In this document: positions 36,487 to 45,758 of the stretch, one piece after another
Layout: each line of letters starts with the position of its first letter
Position numbering within the stretch: the first letter of the stretch is position 1
NCBI RefSeq assembly: GCF_007671675.1
Contig: NZ_VCGW01000002.1
Location: 1-64,000 of the forward strand
DNA length: 64,000 nt
Direction of reading: 5' to 3'
Origin: Marinobacter maritimus
GTDB lineage: Bacteria; Pseudomonadota; Gammaproteobacteria; Pseudomonadales; Oleiphilaceae
Notes under the pieces: model-generated
What the model was told of the DNA's origin: nothing
Seen by the model: only the letters and a program-made list of their open reading frames with translations
Databases searched by the model: none
Program-made: the position numbers and the translations under genes

Positions 36487-37524
36487 GTGACAGACAGAGC
36501 GACAGACAAGGCAAAGAACATCAGCACTCCGGACATCAGGACTTTTCAGGGCCTGATTCTGGCTCTGCAGAATTTCTGGGCACAACAGGGTTGCGTGGTG
36601 CTTCAGCCGCTGGATATGGAAGTAGGCGCCGGCACCTTTCACCCGGCCACCTTCCTGCGGGCCATAGGGCCGGAAACCTGGAATGCCGCTTACGTGCAAC
36701 CGAGCCGCCGCCCCACCGACGGCCGTTACGGCGAGAACCCGAATCGCCTGCAGCACTATTACCAGTTCCAGGTGGTACTCAAGCCATCGCCTGACAATAT
36801 TCAGGAGCTCTACCTCGATTCACTGAAAGCATTGGGGCTTGATCCTCTGGTGCACGATATCCGCTTTGTAGAAGACAACTGGGAATCGCCCACACTGGGC
36901 GCCTGGGGTCTGGGCTGGGAAATCTGGCTGAACGGAATGGAAGTCACCCAGTTTACCTATTTCCAGCAGGTGGGTGGCCTTGAATGCTACCCGGTTACCG
37001 GCGAGCTCACTTATGGCCTCGAGCGTATTGCCATGTATCTGCAGGGCGTCGACAGTGTTTACGACCTCGTCTGGACAGAAGGCCCGGATGGTGTAGTCAC
37101 CTATGGCGACGTGTTCCACCAGCAGGAAGTGGAAATGTCCACTTACAACTTTGAGCACGCAGACGTTGAGTTCCTGTTCCAGAGCTTTGATGTCCACGAA
37201 CGTGAAAGTGCCCGGCTGATTGAAGCCGGCCTGGCGCTGCCTGCCTACGAGCAGGTTCTGAAAGCGTCTCATACCTTCAACCTGCTGGATGCCCGCCACG
37301 CCATCTCGGTCACCGAACGCCAGCGCTTCATCCTGCGGGTACGCACTTTGGCCCGAGCCGTTGCCCAGGCCTACTTCGACAGCCGGCGCAAGCTAGGCTT
37401 CCCGCTGGCCCCGGAGGCCCTGCGCCAGGAAGTGCTGGCCATAGCCGAAGCGGCCGATAACAAGGCTAACGGCAAGAAAGGTAAAAAAGCGAAGCAGGAA
37501 CAACAGGCAGAGGGTAAGGCATAA
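36487..37524 (+). CDS. glyQ: Glycyl-tRNA synthetase alpha subunit
   Basis: GlyQ forms the catalytic core of the bacterial (alpha-beta)2 enzyme that charges tRNA-Gly. It is nearly collinear with the E. coli protein: [78 protein letters not shown] and [24 protein letters not shown] start at 36487 fits that N-terminus best, but a TTG at 36439 or a GTG at 36451 cannot be excluded. The C terminus has an extra lysine-rich tail ([17 protein letters not shown]) beyond the usual end. The stop is two bases before glyS. Confidence 0.95.
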   Translation: MTDRATDKAKNISTPDIRTFQGLILALQNFWAQQGCVVLQPLDMEVGAGTFHPATFLRAIGPETWNAAYVQPSRRPTDGRYGENPNRLQHYYQFQVVLKPSPDNIQELYLDSLKALGLDPLVHDIRFVEDNWESPTLGAWGLGWEIWLNGMEVTQFTYFQQVGGLECYPVTGELTYGLERIAMYLQGVDSVYDLVWTEGPDGVVTYGDVFHQQEVEMSTYNFEHADVEFLFQSFDVHERESARLIEAGLALPAYEQVLKASHTFNLLDARHAISVTERQRFILRVRTLARAVAQAYFDSRRKLGFPLAPEALRQEVLAIAEAADNKANGKKGKKAKQEQQAEGKA

Positions 37525-37526
37525 TC

Positions 37527-39608
37527 ATGGCAAAGCAGGATTTTCTGGTCGAACTGGGCGTCGAAGAATTGCCCTCGAAAGCACTCAAGCCGCTGTCTGA
37601 AGCATTCACTCAGGGTATCACCAAGGGCCTGGAAGACGCGGGCATCGAGTTTGGCAAGGTAGAAGCCTTTGCCGCACCACGCCGCCTGGCGGTTCGCATA
37701 CGTGACCTCGCCGATGCGCAACCCGACAAGCCCGTTGAAAAGCGTGGCCCGGCAGTCAAAGCTGCCTTCGATGATTCCGGCAACCCGACCCGGGCTCTTA
37801 CCGGTTTTGCGACGTCTCTGGGCGTAACCCCGGATCAGCTCGACACCCTGGAAACCGATAAAGGTGCCTGGCTGGTCTATCGCACCGTAGAGCAGGGCAA
37901 GCCTACTGTAGACCTGATGTCCGGGCTGGTTGAGCAGTCGCTGGCGTCACTGCCGATTCCAAAGCGTATGCGCTGGGGCGCCCACCGCACAGAGTTTGTC
38001 CGGCCTGTGCACTGGCTGGTAATGCTGTTTGGCAACAAGGTCATTGATGCGCCCATCATGGGCCTGACTCCAGGCAACAAAACCCGGGGCCATCGTTTCC
38101 ATTGCCCGAAAGCACTGATCATTCCAACACCTGCGGATTACGAAGTTGTCCTGGAGCAGGAAGGTTATGTGATTGCTGATTTCGCCAAGCGCCGTGAACA
38201 GATCCGCACTGGTGTCAGTGCCCTTGCCGAGACCGAAGCCGGTGCTAAAGCAGTCATTGATGAAGATCTTCTCGACGAGGTCACTGGCCTGAACGAGTGG
38301 CCAGTGCCGCTGATGGGCCGCTTCGACAAGCGGTTCCTGAAAGTGCCTTCAGAGGCCCTGATTTCCTCTATGGCTGAACACCAAAAGTACTTCCACGTGG
38401 TGGGTACCGATGGCGCAATGCTGCCTCTGTTTATAACCGTTGCCAACATTGACAGCAAAGACCCTTCTCAGGTTATCTCAGGTAATGAAAAGGTGATTCG
38501 CCCGCGCCTCTCAGACGCTGCGTTCTTCTATGAGACCGACCGTAAAATCCGCCTGGAAGACCGTATCGAAAGGCTAAAGCCGATTGTCTTCCAGGACAAG
38601 CTCGGCAGCGTTTACGACAAAGCCGTTCGCGTCGCCGCGCTGGCCGGGAGAATCGCTTCAGCGATTGGCAGTGACTCAGCCCTGGCCGAGCGTGCCGCCA
38701 TGCTGGCCAAGACCGACCTGGTGACGGAGATGGTACTGGAGTTCAGCGACCTTCAGGGCATCATGGGCCAGTACTATGCAGCCAATGACGGCGAGCCAGC
38801 CGATGTAGCAAAGGCCATGAACGAGCAGTACATGCCGCGCTTTGCCAAAGACAGCCTGCCCACCACGCTCACAAGCTGTGCCCTCGCCATCGCAGATCGT
38901 CTGGATTCACTGGTAGGGCTTTTTGGCATTGGCCAACCGCCCTCCGGCACACGAGACCCATTCGCCCTGCGCAGAGCTTCCCTGGGAGTACTGCGCATCA
39001 TCATCGAACGGGAGCTGCCGCTTGATCTGCAGACATGCTGCGAGTGGGCGGAAGAAAACTTCACCGGGCTGACCGAAGAGAATACCGCCTCCACCGTTGT
39101 TGATTACATGCTGGACCGGTTCCGGGCTTACTACGATGAGCGCGGCATTGGTGCTGAAGTGTATCTGGCTGTTCACGCCCGTCGCCCGACCCGTCCGCTG
39201 GACTTCGACCGCCGGGTGAAGGCCGTGGAAGCCTTCCGCCAGCTGCCAGAAGCCCTGGCTCTTGCCGGTGCCAACAAGCGGGTTTCCAACATCTTGTCCA
39301 AGCAAGCTGGAGAACACGTAGGTGAAACCGTCAACAGCGACCTTCTGCAGGATGCGGCCGAGAAAACTCTGGCAACGCAGGTAAACCAGCAAGCCGAGAA
39401 GGTGCTTCCGCTTTTTGAGCAAGGCAATTACGCCAGCGCACTGCGATCACTGGCAAGCCTTCAGGAGCCGGTAGACAGCTTCTTCAACGAAGTGATGGTG
39501 ATGGCAGAGGATGACGCCGTACGGGACAACCGCCTTGCGCTGCTGAACCGCCTGCACAACCTGTTCTTGCGCGTTGCAGATATCTCACTGCTGCCCGCTG
39601 CTGGCTGA
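37527..39608 (+). CDS. glyS: Glycyl-tRNA synthetase beta subunit
   Basis: GlyS binds tRNA-Gly and completes the heterotetrameric synthetase. The 693-residue protein begins QDFLVELGVEELPSKALKPL and contains KRMRWGAHRTEFVRPVHW, SSMAEHQKYFHV, ISGNEKVIRPRLSDAAFFYETD and IADRLDSLVGLFGIGQPPSGTRDPFALRR. The C-terminal anticodon-binding-like helical region ends normally. It follows glyQ directly and is followed by gmhB after three bases. Confidence 0.97.
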   Translation: MAKQDFLVELGVEELPSKALKPLSEAFTQGITKGLEDAGIEFGKVEAFAAPRRLAVRIRDLADAQPDKPVEKRGPAVKAAFDDSGNPTRALTGFATSLGVTPDQLDTLETDKGAWLVYRTVEQGKPTVDLMSGLVEQSLASLPIPKRMRWGAHRTEFVRPVHWLVMLFGNKVIDAPIMGLTPGNKTRGHRFHCPKALIIPTPADYEVVLEQEGYVIADFAKRREQIRTGVSALAETEAGAKAVIDEDLLDEVTGLNEWPVPLMGRFDKRFLKVPSEALISSMAEHQKYFHVVGTDGAMLPLFITVANIDSKDPSQVISGNEKVIRPRLSDAAFFYETDRKIRLEDRIERLKPIVFQDKLGSVYDKAVRVAALAGRIASAIGSDSALAERAAMLAKTDLVTEMVLEFSDLQGIMGQYYAANDGEPADVAKAMNEQYMPRFAKDSLPTTLTSCALAIADRLDSLVGLFGIGQPPSGTRDPFALRRASLGVLRIIIERELPLDLQTCCEWAEENFTGLTEENTASTVVDYMLDRFRAYYDERGIGAEVYLAVHARRPTRPLDFDRRVKAVEAFRQLPEALALAGANKRVSNILSKQAGEHVGETVNSDLLQDAAEKTLATQVNQQAEKVLPLFEQGNYASALRSLASLQEPVDSFFNEVMVMAEDDAVRDNRLALLNRLHNLFLRVADISLLPAAG

Positions 39609-39611
39609 CCG

Positions 39612-40181
39612 ATGCTGATCATCCTCGACCGGGACGGGGTCATCAACGAGTACGATGGCGATTACATATGCTCTGTTGATGAGTGGCAACCCATTCCCGG
39701 CAGTATTGAGGCGGTGGCCCGGCTTTGCAAAGCCGGCCACAGTATTGCCATCGCAACCAACCAGTCAGGTATCGCCAGGGGCTACTACAGCACCGACGTG
39801 CTGGATGCGATGCACGAAAAACTGGAACGATTGCTGGAAGCGCAGGGCGGACATATCAGTTTCATTGCCTACTGCCCGCACCATCCCGACGATGGTTGCC
39901 GTTGTCGCAAGCCACTCACCGGCTTGCTGGAACAAATCCGTGATCATCTCCATCTCGACACCCTGAACGGCGCCGTTATGGTCGGTGACAGCCGCAAGGA
40001 TCTGGAGGCCGGCTTTGCTGAAGGCTGCCAACCCGTACTGGTCCGAACTGGCAATGGCGCGGATACTGAATATCACCTGAAAGCCCGCCCGATTCCCGGC
40101 GCCAGCGTGGCGATATACAACGATCTCAGTGCATTTGCGGATGCCTTTTTATCAGGTCCTGGGCTGGTAAAAAACAAGTGA
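39612..40181 (+). CDS. gmhB: D-glycero-beta-D-manno-heptose-1,7-bisphosphate 7-phosphatase
   Basis: GmhB is a HAD-superfamily phosphatase in ADP-heptose synthesis for lipopolysaccharide core. The 189-residue protein has the nucleophile motif [10 protein letters not shown], the second motif [13 protein letters not shown], a zinc-binding loop [14 protein letters not shown] and the metal motif [12 protein letters not shown]. Its position after glyQS is conserved in Pseudomonas and relatives. A promoter and tRNA-Pro gene follow. Confidence 0.93.
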   Translation: MLIILDRDGVINEYDGDYICSVDEWQPIPGSIEAVARLCKAGHSIAIATNQSGIARGYYSTDVLDAMHEKLERLLEAQGGHISFIAYCPHHPDDGCRCRKPLTGLLEQIRDHLHLDTLNGAVMVGDSRKDLEAGFAEGCQPVLVRTGNGADTEYHLKARPIPGASVAIYNDLSAFADAFLSGPGLVKNK

Positions 40182-40192
40182 ACCCGTATAAT
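40164..40192 (+). promoter_or_regulatory. Promoter of tRNA-Pro
   Basis: A perfect TATAAT (40187-40192) with CTGGTA (40164-40169) as a weak -35 at 17 bases. It overlaps the end of gmhB. The GC-rich stretch after the -10 (CCGGCGG) is typical of stringently controlled tRNA promoters. The tRNA begins 14 bases downstream of the -10. Confidence 0.55.
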
Positions 40193-40205
40193 ACCGGCGG
40201 TTAAT

Positions 40206-40282
<77 letters not shown>

Positions 40283-40296
40283 GAATTCAACGACTT

Positions 40297-40324
40297 AGGG
40301 CGCATCTTCGGATGGGCCCTTTTT
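40297..40324 (+). terminator. Terminator after tRNA-Pro
   Basis: AGGGC and CATC pair with GATG and GCCCT around a TTCG tetraloop, with one internal mismatch, followed by TTTTT. It starts 15 bases after the tRNA. Confidence 0.8.
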
Positions 40325-40427
40325 CGTTTCTGGTTGGGTACGCCTTTGGCACACAAACCCGGTATTCTGGAGTTTGATGAGTTGCGACTAACGACAAATT
40401 CCTCCCACTTTCATTAAGGCAACATCC

Positions 40428-40775
40428 ATGGCTATAGAACGCATTTCAACCAGCAGCCGCATGAGCAAAATCGTAAAGCACAATGGCACGGCTTATCTGT
40501 GTGGACAGGTTGCCAAGGACAGGCATGGCGACATTCATGCTCAAGTAACTGGCATGCTGGAAAAAGTAGATGAGCTTCTGGAGAGCATTGGGTCAGGCCG
40601 CGACAAGATCCTGTCCGCGACGATTTACCTTGCGGATATGTCTGACTTCAAAGCTTTAAACGACGTATGGGATAACTGGGTACCCCAAGGGGAGGCCCCG
40701 GCACGGGCCTGTGTGCAGGCTCAGATGGCATCACCGGAGCTGCTGGTAGAAATCTCGGTCGTTGCCGCCTGTTAA
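40428..40775 (+). CDS. RidA/YjgF-family protein
   Basis: A 115-residue cytosolic protein of the RidA family, whose best-studied members hydrolyse reactive enamine/imine intermediates. Landmarks are [35 protein letters not shown] and the conserved arginine in [12 protein letters not shown]. This sequence is closer to the paralogous YjgF-like group than to canonical RidA, so imine deaminase activity is not certain. AAGG precedes the ATG. The stop overlaps that of the convergent ABC permease gene by four bases. Confidence 0.85.
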   Translation: MAIERISTSSRMSKIVKHNGTAYLCGQVAKDRHGDIHAQVTGMLEKVDELLESIGSGRDKILSATIYLADMSDFKALNDVWDNWVPQGEAPARACVQAQMASPELLVEISVVAAC

Positions 40776-41893
40776 ACGGCCAGATGCCGTCGGAACAGCG
40801 CCAGCGCTGTGCTGAAGACCACTACACCGATACCGGCCAGCGCCAGCATTTGCGGCCACACCACGTCCAGTCCTGCACCCCGATACAGTATGGCCTGAGC
40901 CATACTCACGAAATGTGTAGTGGGTGCCGCCAGCATAATATTCTGTACCAGATCCGGCATGCTTTCTCTTGGCGTAATACCGCCAGAAAGCAGTTGCAGC
41001 GGTAGAATGGTGAGGATCAGCAGCAAGCCAAACTGCGGCATGGTGCGCGCCACCGTGCCAATCAGGATACCGATCGCAGTGGTGGAAAACAGATGAATCA
41101 AAGTGCCGAACAGGAACAATAAAACCGAACCCTGCACGGGCACGGCAAGCACGTCCTGGATCACAATAGTGATGGCCAGAATCGCCGCCAGCATAACCAC
41201 CAGACCATTCGCCCAGACCTTGGCAGCCATAATCTCGAAAGGCCGCACGGGCATCACCATAAGATGCTCTACTGTGCCATGTTCGCGCTCACGGATCAGT
41301 GCGGCGCCGGTCAGGATAATGCTGATCAGGGTAATCTGGGTAATCAGCTCCATAACGCCGCCAAACCAGGTGCCGTCAAGGTTTGGATTAAAGCTTACCC
41401 TGGTAACCAGCTCTACCGGAAGCGAGCTTGCAGAGCTTCCTGTCTCGAGATATTCCGCCACCTCCGTGGTAATGATCTGCTCAATGTAGCTGGCGCCGAT
41501 AAACGCCTGTGTCATTCGCGTGGCATCGATATCCAGCTGCAGACCGGAGACTTTTCCACTGCGCACGTCCCGCTCAAAGCCTTCCGGAATGATCAGGGCG
41601 AAGGTATGAGTACCCTGGTCCAGCAGCTCGTCAACCTGATCAAAAGCAACGAGATCAGGCTCCAGAAACCAGGGCTCTTGCAGCGAGTCTATAACGTGGC
41701 CGGACAGCGCTGTCTGATCTTCGTCAACCACTGCCACAGGCGCATTGTGCAGTTCCATGGAGCCCGCAGAGCCAGCGGTATAGATAATCAAAGTGAAAGC
41801 CAGCAACACAAAGATCAGCAAAACCTTGTCATGCCACACGCTGCGCAGCTCTTTAACACCGAGGTTCCAGATAGTTCCGAGAGATTCCATCAT
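40772..41893 (-). CDS. ABC-2 type export permease (YhhJ-like)
   Basis: A 373-residue inner-membrane permease. One N-terminal membrane segment is followed by a large periplasmic loop and five C-terminal segments, the ABC-2 layout seen in drug and polysaccharide exporters. The cytosolic motif RERERGTVEHLM-like ([20 protein letters not shown]) is characteristic. It is the last gene of an operon with RbbA-like and HlyD-like genes, matching the E. coli yhiI-rbbA-yhhJ order. Its start touches the stop of the RbbA-like gene. Confidence 0.88.
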   Translation of the reverse strand: MMESLGTIWNLGVKELRSVWHDKVLLIFVLLAFTLIIYTAGSAGSMELHNAPVAVVDEDQTALSGHVIDSLQEPWFLEPDLVAFDQVDELLDQGTHTFALIIPEGFERDVRSGKVSGLQLDIDATRMTQAFIGASYIEQIITTEVAEYLETGSSASSLPVELVTRVSFNPNLDGTWFGGVMELITQITLISIILTGAALIREREHGTVEHLMVMPVRPFEIMAAKVWANGLVVMLAAILAITIVIQDVLAVPVQGSVLLFLFGTLIHLFSTTAIGILIGTVARTMPQFGLLLILTILPLQLLSGGITPRESMPDLVQNIMLAAPTTHFVSMAQAILYRGAGLDVVWPQMLALAGIGVVVFSTALALFRRHLAV

Positions 41894-44658
41894 CAGCGCC
41901 CCTGTTTCCGGAGTAAGGCCACGGCCAAAAACGTAAGCACGGGAATAAACGCCGCCAGTATCAGGAAGGCATGTTGCAGATCACCAAAGGCCAGCCCTTT
42001 GGTAAACACACCCCGAGAGATCTCCAGAAACCAGGTGGCGGGCCAGAACTGGCCAATGATCGCAGCAGCACCTTCCAACGCAGATACGGGTTCAGTGACG
42101 CCGGAAAACTGCACCGTCGGCAGGATCGTAATAATGGCGGTAGCCGCCAGTGCAGCAATCTGTGTAGAAGCGAAAGCCGAGATTACCTGGCCCAGGGCAG
42201 TCGTCGCCGTAACAAAGAGCAGGGCGCCGAGAGTCAAAGTCAGCACACCGCCCTTGATGGGTACGTCGAACAGGAATATTGCCAGCAAAACCAGGCTCGC
42301 ATAGCTCACCATACTGAACCCGATGTAGGGCAGTTGCTTGCCCAGAAGAAATTCCAGCCGGGATACCGGGGTAACATACAGGTTGGTGATGGAGCCCAGC
42401 TCTTTCTCTCGCACAATGCCCAGAGCCATGAGAATCGCCGGAATAAAGATCAACAGAATGGGGATAACCGCAGGCACCATGGCATCCAGGCTGCGGAACT
42501 CCTGATTATACCGATAGCGGGTTTTTATGGAGACCAGGCTCAGATCCGGCACAGTGCCATAAGTGCGCAGAATCAGATCCTCAAAATAACTTAGATGCAG
42601 GCCCTGAATGTAGCCAAGAATGGTCTCGCCACGAAACGGCATGGCGCCATCTATCCAGACAGCTATCTCTGTGGGCCGGCCACTTTTCAGATCCTTACCA
42701 AACTCCGGGGGGAATGCGAGCGCCAGGCTGAGCTCGCCGGATATCATGCGTTGTTCCAGCTCAGCCATGGTTGCAATCGGAGGTTGCTCCACAAAATACC
42801 GTGAACCAGAAACCGCCGTGATGTAGTCCTGGCTCTGGGGGCTCTGGTCCTGATCCAGAACAGCAAAAGAGAGATCTTCCACATCCAGCGTAATACCATA
42901 GCCCAGGATCATCATCAGCAGTGCCGAGCCAACGAAGGCAAAAGCCATGCGAATAGGATCGCGTAGAAGCTCCCTTGATTCACGCCGACCATAGGCCAGC
43001 AGCCGCCTCAGGCTGAAGGCACTGTGACGCTGGGGCGATGAGCTGTCCGCACTCAGAACCCTGCCATCACCACGGCTCTGCGGCTCTTTGTCCACTGCCT
43101 CAAGGGTCTTCATAAATGCGGTTTCAAGGTTTTCAGCCTGAGCGTCCCGGACCAACGCCGCAGGCGTATCGCAGGCCAGCACTTCGCCGGCATGCATGAG
43201 GGAAATCCTGTCGCAACGCTCACCTTCGTTCATGAAGTGAGTAGAGATAAAAATGGTGACGCCGTCCTCCCTGGACAGACGCAGCAACAGTTTCCAGAAG
43301 CGGTTTCGGGCACCGGGGTCGACTCCGGAAGTGGGCTCGTCAAGAATCAAGAGTTCCGGTGAATGCACCACCGCGACGGCCAGAGACAGACGCTGGCGGA
43401 CCCCCAAAGGCAGATTGCCGGCGAATTCCTCCATCACATCCGCAAGACCAAAATCCTGAGTGAGTTCATCCAGCCTGGGCTCAATACGCTCCGGCGGCAG
43501 GTGGAACAGGCGGGCGTGCAGCTCCAGGTTCTGGCGCACGGTCAACTCGCTATAGAGCGAGAACGACTGGGACATATAACCAACACGCTGGCGCGTAGTC
43601 AGATCTCTGGCATCCAGTGGCGAGCCGAACAGCGAAACCTCGCCCTCGGAAGGTGTCAGCAGGCCCGTGAGCATTTTCATGGTGGTGGTCTTGCCGCAAC
43701 CGTTGGAGCCCAGGAAGCCGAAAATCTCGCCTTTAGGAATGGTAAAGCTGACGTTTTTCACCGCCGTGAAATCGCCAAAACGCAGAGTCAGGTTGTGCGC
43801 TTCTATGGCCGGCACATCATTCGAAAAAACCGCATTCCTGACCAGTTGTGACTCACTGCCTCCCCCGGATACGGGTTCCTGACGATCGTCTGGCAACAGG
43901 GCAATAAATGCATCATCCAGGGTTTTTGTAGCCGTTTTCTGCTTCAACTCCGCTGGGGACCCGGTTGCAAGAATGGCGCCGTCGTCCATCGCAACCAACC
44001 AGTCATAGCGCTCGGCTTCTTCCATATAAGCCGTAGCCACCAGCACGCTCATGGACGGCTGCTGTTGGCGAATGGTGTCAATCAGATCCCAGAAACGCTG
44101 CCGCGAGAGCGGATCCACCCCGGTGGTGGGCTCGTCAAGAATCAGCAGCTCCGGGTTGTGGATAAGTGCACAACACAACCCCAGCTTCTGCTTCATGCCT
44201 CCGGAGAGTTTGCCCGCTGGCCGGTTGCGGAAATCCAGCAGCCCGGTGGCATCCAGTAAACGGTCAACCTGTTCGGTTCTGGCCGCACCGGTAAGACCAA
44301 ACAGATCGGCAAAAAAACCAATGTTCTCGTCGACCGTGAGCGTATGGTAAAGATTACCCCCAAGACCCTGGGGCATATAGGCAATGCGCGGTGATACCTC
44401 TCTTCGAAACCGGGAATCGGCCATATCGCCACCCAGTACCTGCAAGGTGCCTTGCTGCAGTTTTCGGGCACCGGCCACCAGCCCCAGCAGTGTGGATTTA
44501 CCTACACCATCCGGACCAATCAACCCGACCATACAACCGGCCGGCAAGTTCAGGTTGATGTCCCGCAAGGCCTCGCGCCCGCCATAGATATGGCTGACGG
44601 CCTCCAGCCGCGCCACACACTGCATATCATCCATACCCGGGTTCTGCATCTCAGCCAT
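41893..44658 (-). CDS. rbbA: RbbA-like fused ABC ATPase-ATPase-permease
   Basis: A 921-residue protein with two ABC ATPase domains and a C-terminal ABC-2 permease. Walker A motifs are GPDGVGKST (residues 48-56) and GSNGCGKTT (near 320). Signature and Walker B blocks are LSGGMKQKLGLCC with LLILDEPTTGVDP, and LPLGVRQRLSLA with LLILDEPTSGVDP. The second signature lacks the usual SGG. The domain order and size match E. coli RbbA, a membrane protein reported to act on ribosomes. In this operon an export role together with the HlyD-like and permease proteins is equally plausible. Confidence 0.88.
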   Translation of the reverse strand: MAEMQNPGMDDMQCVARLEAVSHIYGGREALRDINLNLPAGCMVGLIGPDGVGKSTLLGLVAGARKLQQGTLQVLGGDMADSRFRREVSPRIAYMPQGLGGNLYHTLTVDENIGFFADLFGLTGAARTEQVDRLLDATGLLDFRNRPAGKLSGGMKQKLGLCCALIHNPELLILDEPTTGVDPLSRQRFWDLIDTIRQQQPSMSVLVATAYMEEAERYDWLVAMDDGAILATGSPAELKQKTATKTLDDAFIALLPDDRQEPVSGGGSESQLVRNAVFSNDVPAIEAHNLTLRFGDFTAVKNVSFTIPKGEIFGFLGSNGCGKTTTMKMLTGLLTPSEGEVSLFGSPLDARDLTTRQRVGYMSQSFSLYSELTVRQNLELHARLFHLPPERIEPRLDELTQDFGLADVMEEFAGNLPLGVRQRLSLAVAVVHSPELLILDEPTSGVDPGARNRFWKLLLRLSREDGVTIFISTHFMNEGERCDRISLMHAGEVLACDTPAALVRDAQAENLETAFMKTLEAVDKEPQSRGDGRVLSADSSSPQRHSAFSLRRLLAYGRRESRELLRDPIRMAFAFVGSALLMMILGYGITLDVEDLSFAVLDQDQSPQSQDYITAVSGSRYFVEQPPIATMAELEQRMISGELSLALAFPPEFGKDLKSGRPTEIAVWIDGAMPFRGETILGYIQGLHLSYFEDLILRTYGTVPDLSLVSIKTRYRYNQEFRSLDAMVPAVIPILLIFIPAILMALGIVREKELGSITNLYVTPVSRLEFLLGKQLPYIGFSMVSYASLVLLAIFLFDVPIKGGVLTLTLGALLFVTATTALGQVISAFASTQIAALAATAIITILPTVQFSGVTEPVSALEGAAAIIGQFWPATWFLEISRGVFTKGLAFGDLQHAFLILAAFIPVLTFLAVALLRKQGR

Positions 44659-45649
44659 TGGGCAAAGTCACCTGCAGATTTTCTGGCCAGGGTTTGCTTT
44701 CATCCAGGCGCACGTAGGCGTCTCCCGGCACACCGGTTTTTACCCTGTCGCGGTAGGCTTTCAGTAATTCCGGATCAATGCGAATGCGCACTCGGAACAT
44801 GAGCTTTTCACGTTCGCTGCGCGTTTCCACTGCCTTGGGGGTAAACTGGGCTTCGGCAGCAACAAAACTGACTTCCGCCGGCACCACGTAATCGGGCAGA
44901 GCATCCAGAATAATGCGGGCTTCGGATCCAACCCGCACCTTGCCGGCCTGCGCGGTGGGCAGAAAAATGGTGAGGTACACATCAGTAACATCAATTACCG
45001 TTGCGACCTTGCCTCCGGCCGCCAACACCTCACCAGGCTCGGCCAGGCGGTACAGCACCCGCCCACCAATCGGGCTGATAAGGTGGCTGTCATCAATGGT
45101 GGTCTGAACCTTACGAATGCTGGCTTTCGCGGCTTCAATGCCCGCGCCCGCCGACGCCACCTGAACCTTGGATGCCTGCAACGCTGCTTCACCGGTTTCT
45201 GCAGTAGTACGGGCACGGTCAAGCTGCTCACGCGAGACATGACCTTTGTCCACCAAAGATTCCATCCGGCTTAATTCAGCCCGGGCCAGCCGGAGTTCAC
45301 TTTCACGCTGAACAACAATCGCTTCGGCCAGATTCTGGGCTTCTACCGCCTGGTTCAGGTTAGCCTGAGCCGCAGCCATGGTTGCCTGCAGTTCGTCGGT
45401 ATCCATTTCAGCCACCGCACTGCCGGCGTCAATCAGGTCGCCCTCAGCCACAAAAAAACTCTGCAGCCGGCCTGGAATCCGGGTTGCAATGTCTACCTGA
45501 GTAGCCTCTATACGGCCATTCCCGGAGGCAATATGTTCCGGAAGCCTGTCGCTATCCGGCACAAATTGCCAAGCGACTATGGCAATCGCGGCGATAACAA
45601 CAAGAGTGATGAGAAGCTTCTGGCGAACTTTGGAGTGTGAACCGGACAT
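44651..45649 (-). CDS. HlyD-family periplasmic adaptor (YhiI-like)
   Basis: A 332-residue membrane-fusion protein. One N-terminal helix (LLITLVVIAAIAIVAWQFV) is followed by a biotinyl-lipoyl-like domain (GRIEATQVDIATRIPGRLQSFFVAEGDLIDAGSAVAEMD), a long coiled-coil hairpin (about residues 80-165) and a beta-barrel domain. It should bridge the ABC exporter to an outer-membrane factor, which is not encoded here. It is the first gene of the operon and overlaps the RbbA-like gene by eight bases. Confidence 0.92.
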   Translation of the reverse strand: MSGSHSKVRQKLLITLVVIAAIAIVAWQFVPDSDRLPEHIASGNGRIEATQVDIATRIPGRLQSFFVAEGDLIDAGSAVAEMDTDELQATMAAAQANLNQAVEAQNLAEAIVVQRESELRLARAELSRMESLVDKGHVSREQLDRARTTAETGEAALQASKVQVASAGAGIEAAKASIRKVQTTIDDSHLISPIGGRVLYRLAEPGEVLAAGGKVATVIDVTDVYLTIFLPTAQAGKVRVGSEARIILDALPDYVVPAEVSFVAAEAQFTPKAVETRSEREKLMFRVRIRIDPELLKAYRDRVKTGVPGDAYVRLDESKPWPENLQVTLPNG

Positions 45650-45758
45650 TGTTCTTCCCTGGTGCAGGCGTGAGTTATTGCAGTCAAAATTAGGTTGCTA
45701 CTAGTATAACAACAGATTTTTGTGTCGCACTGACGCGCGTCAAGAGGGCACGCGATGT

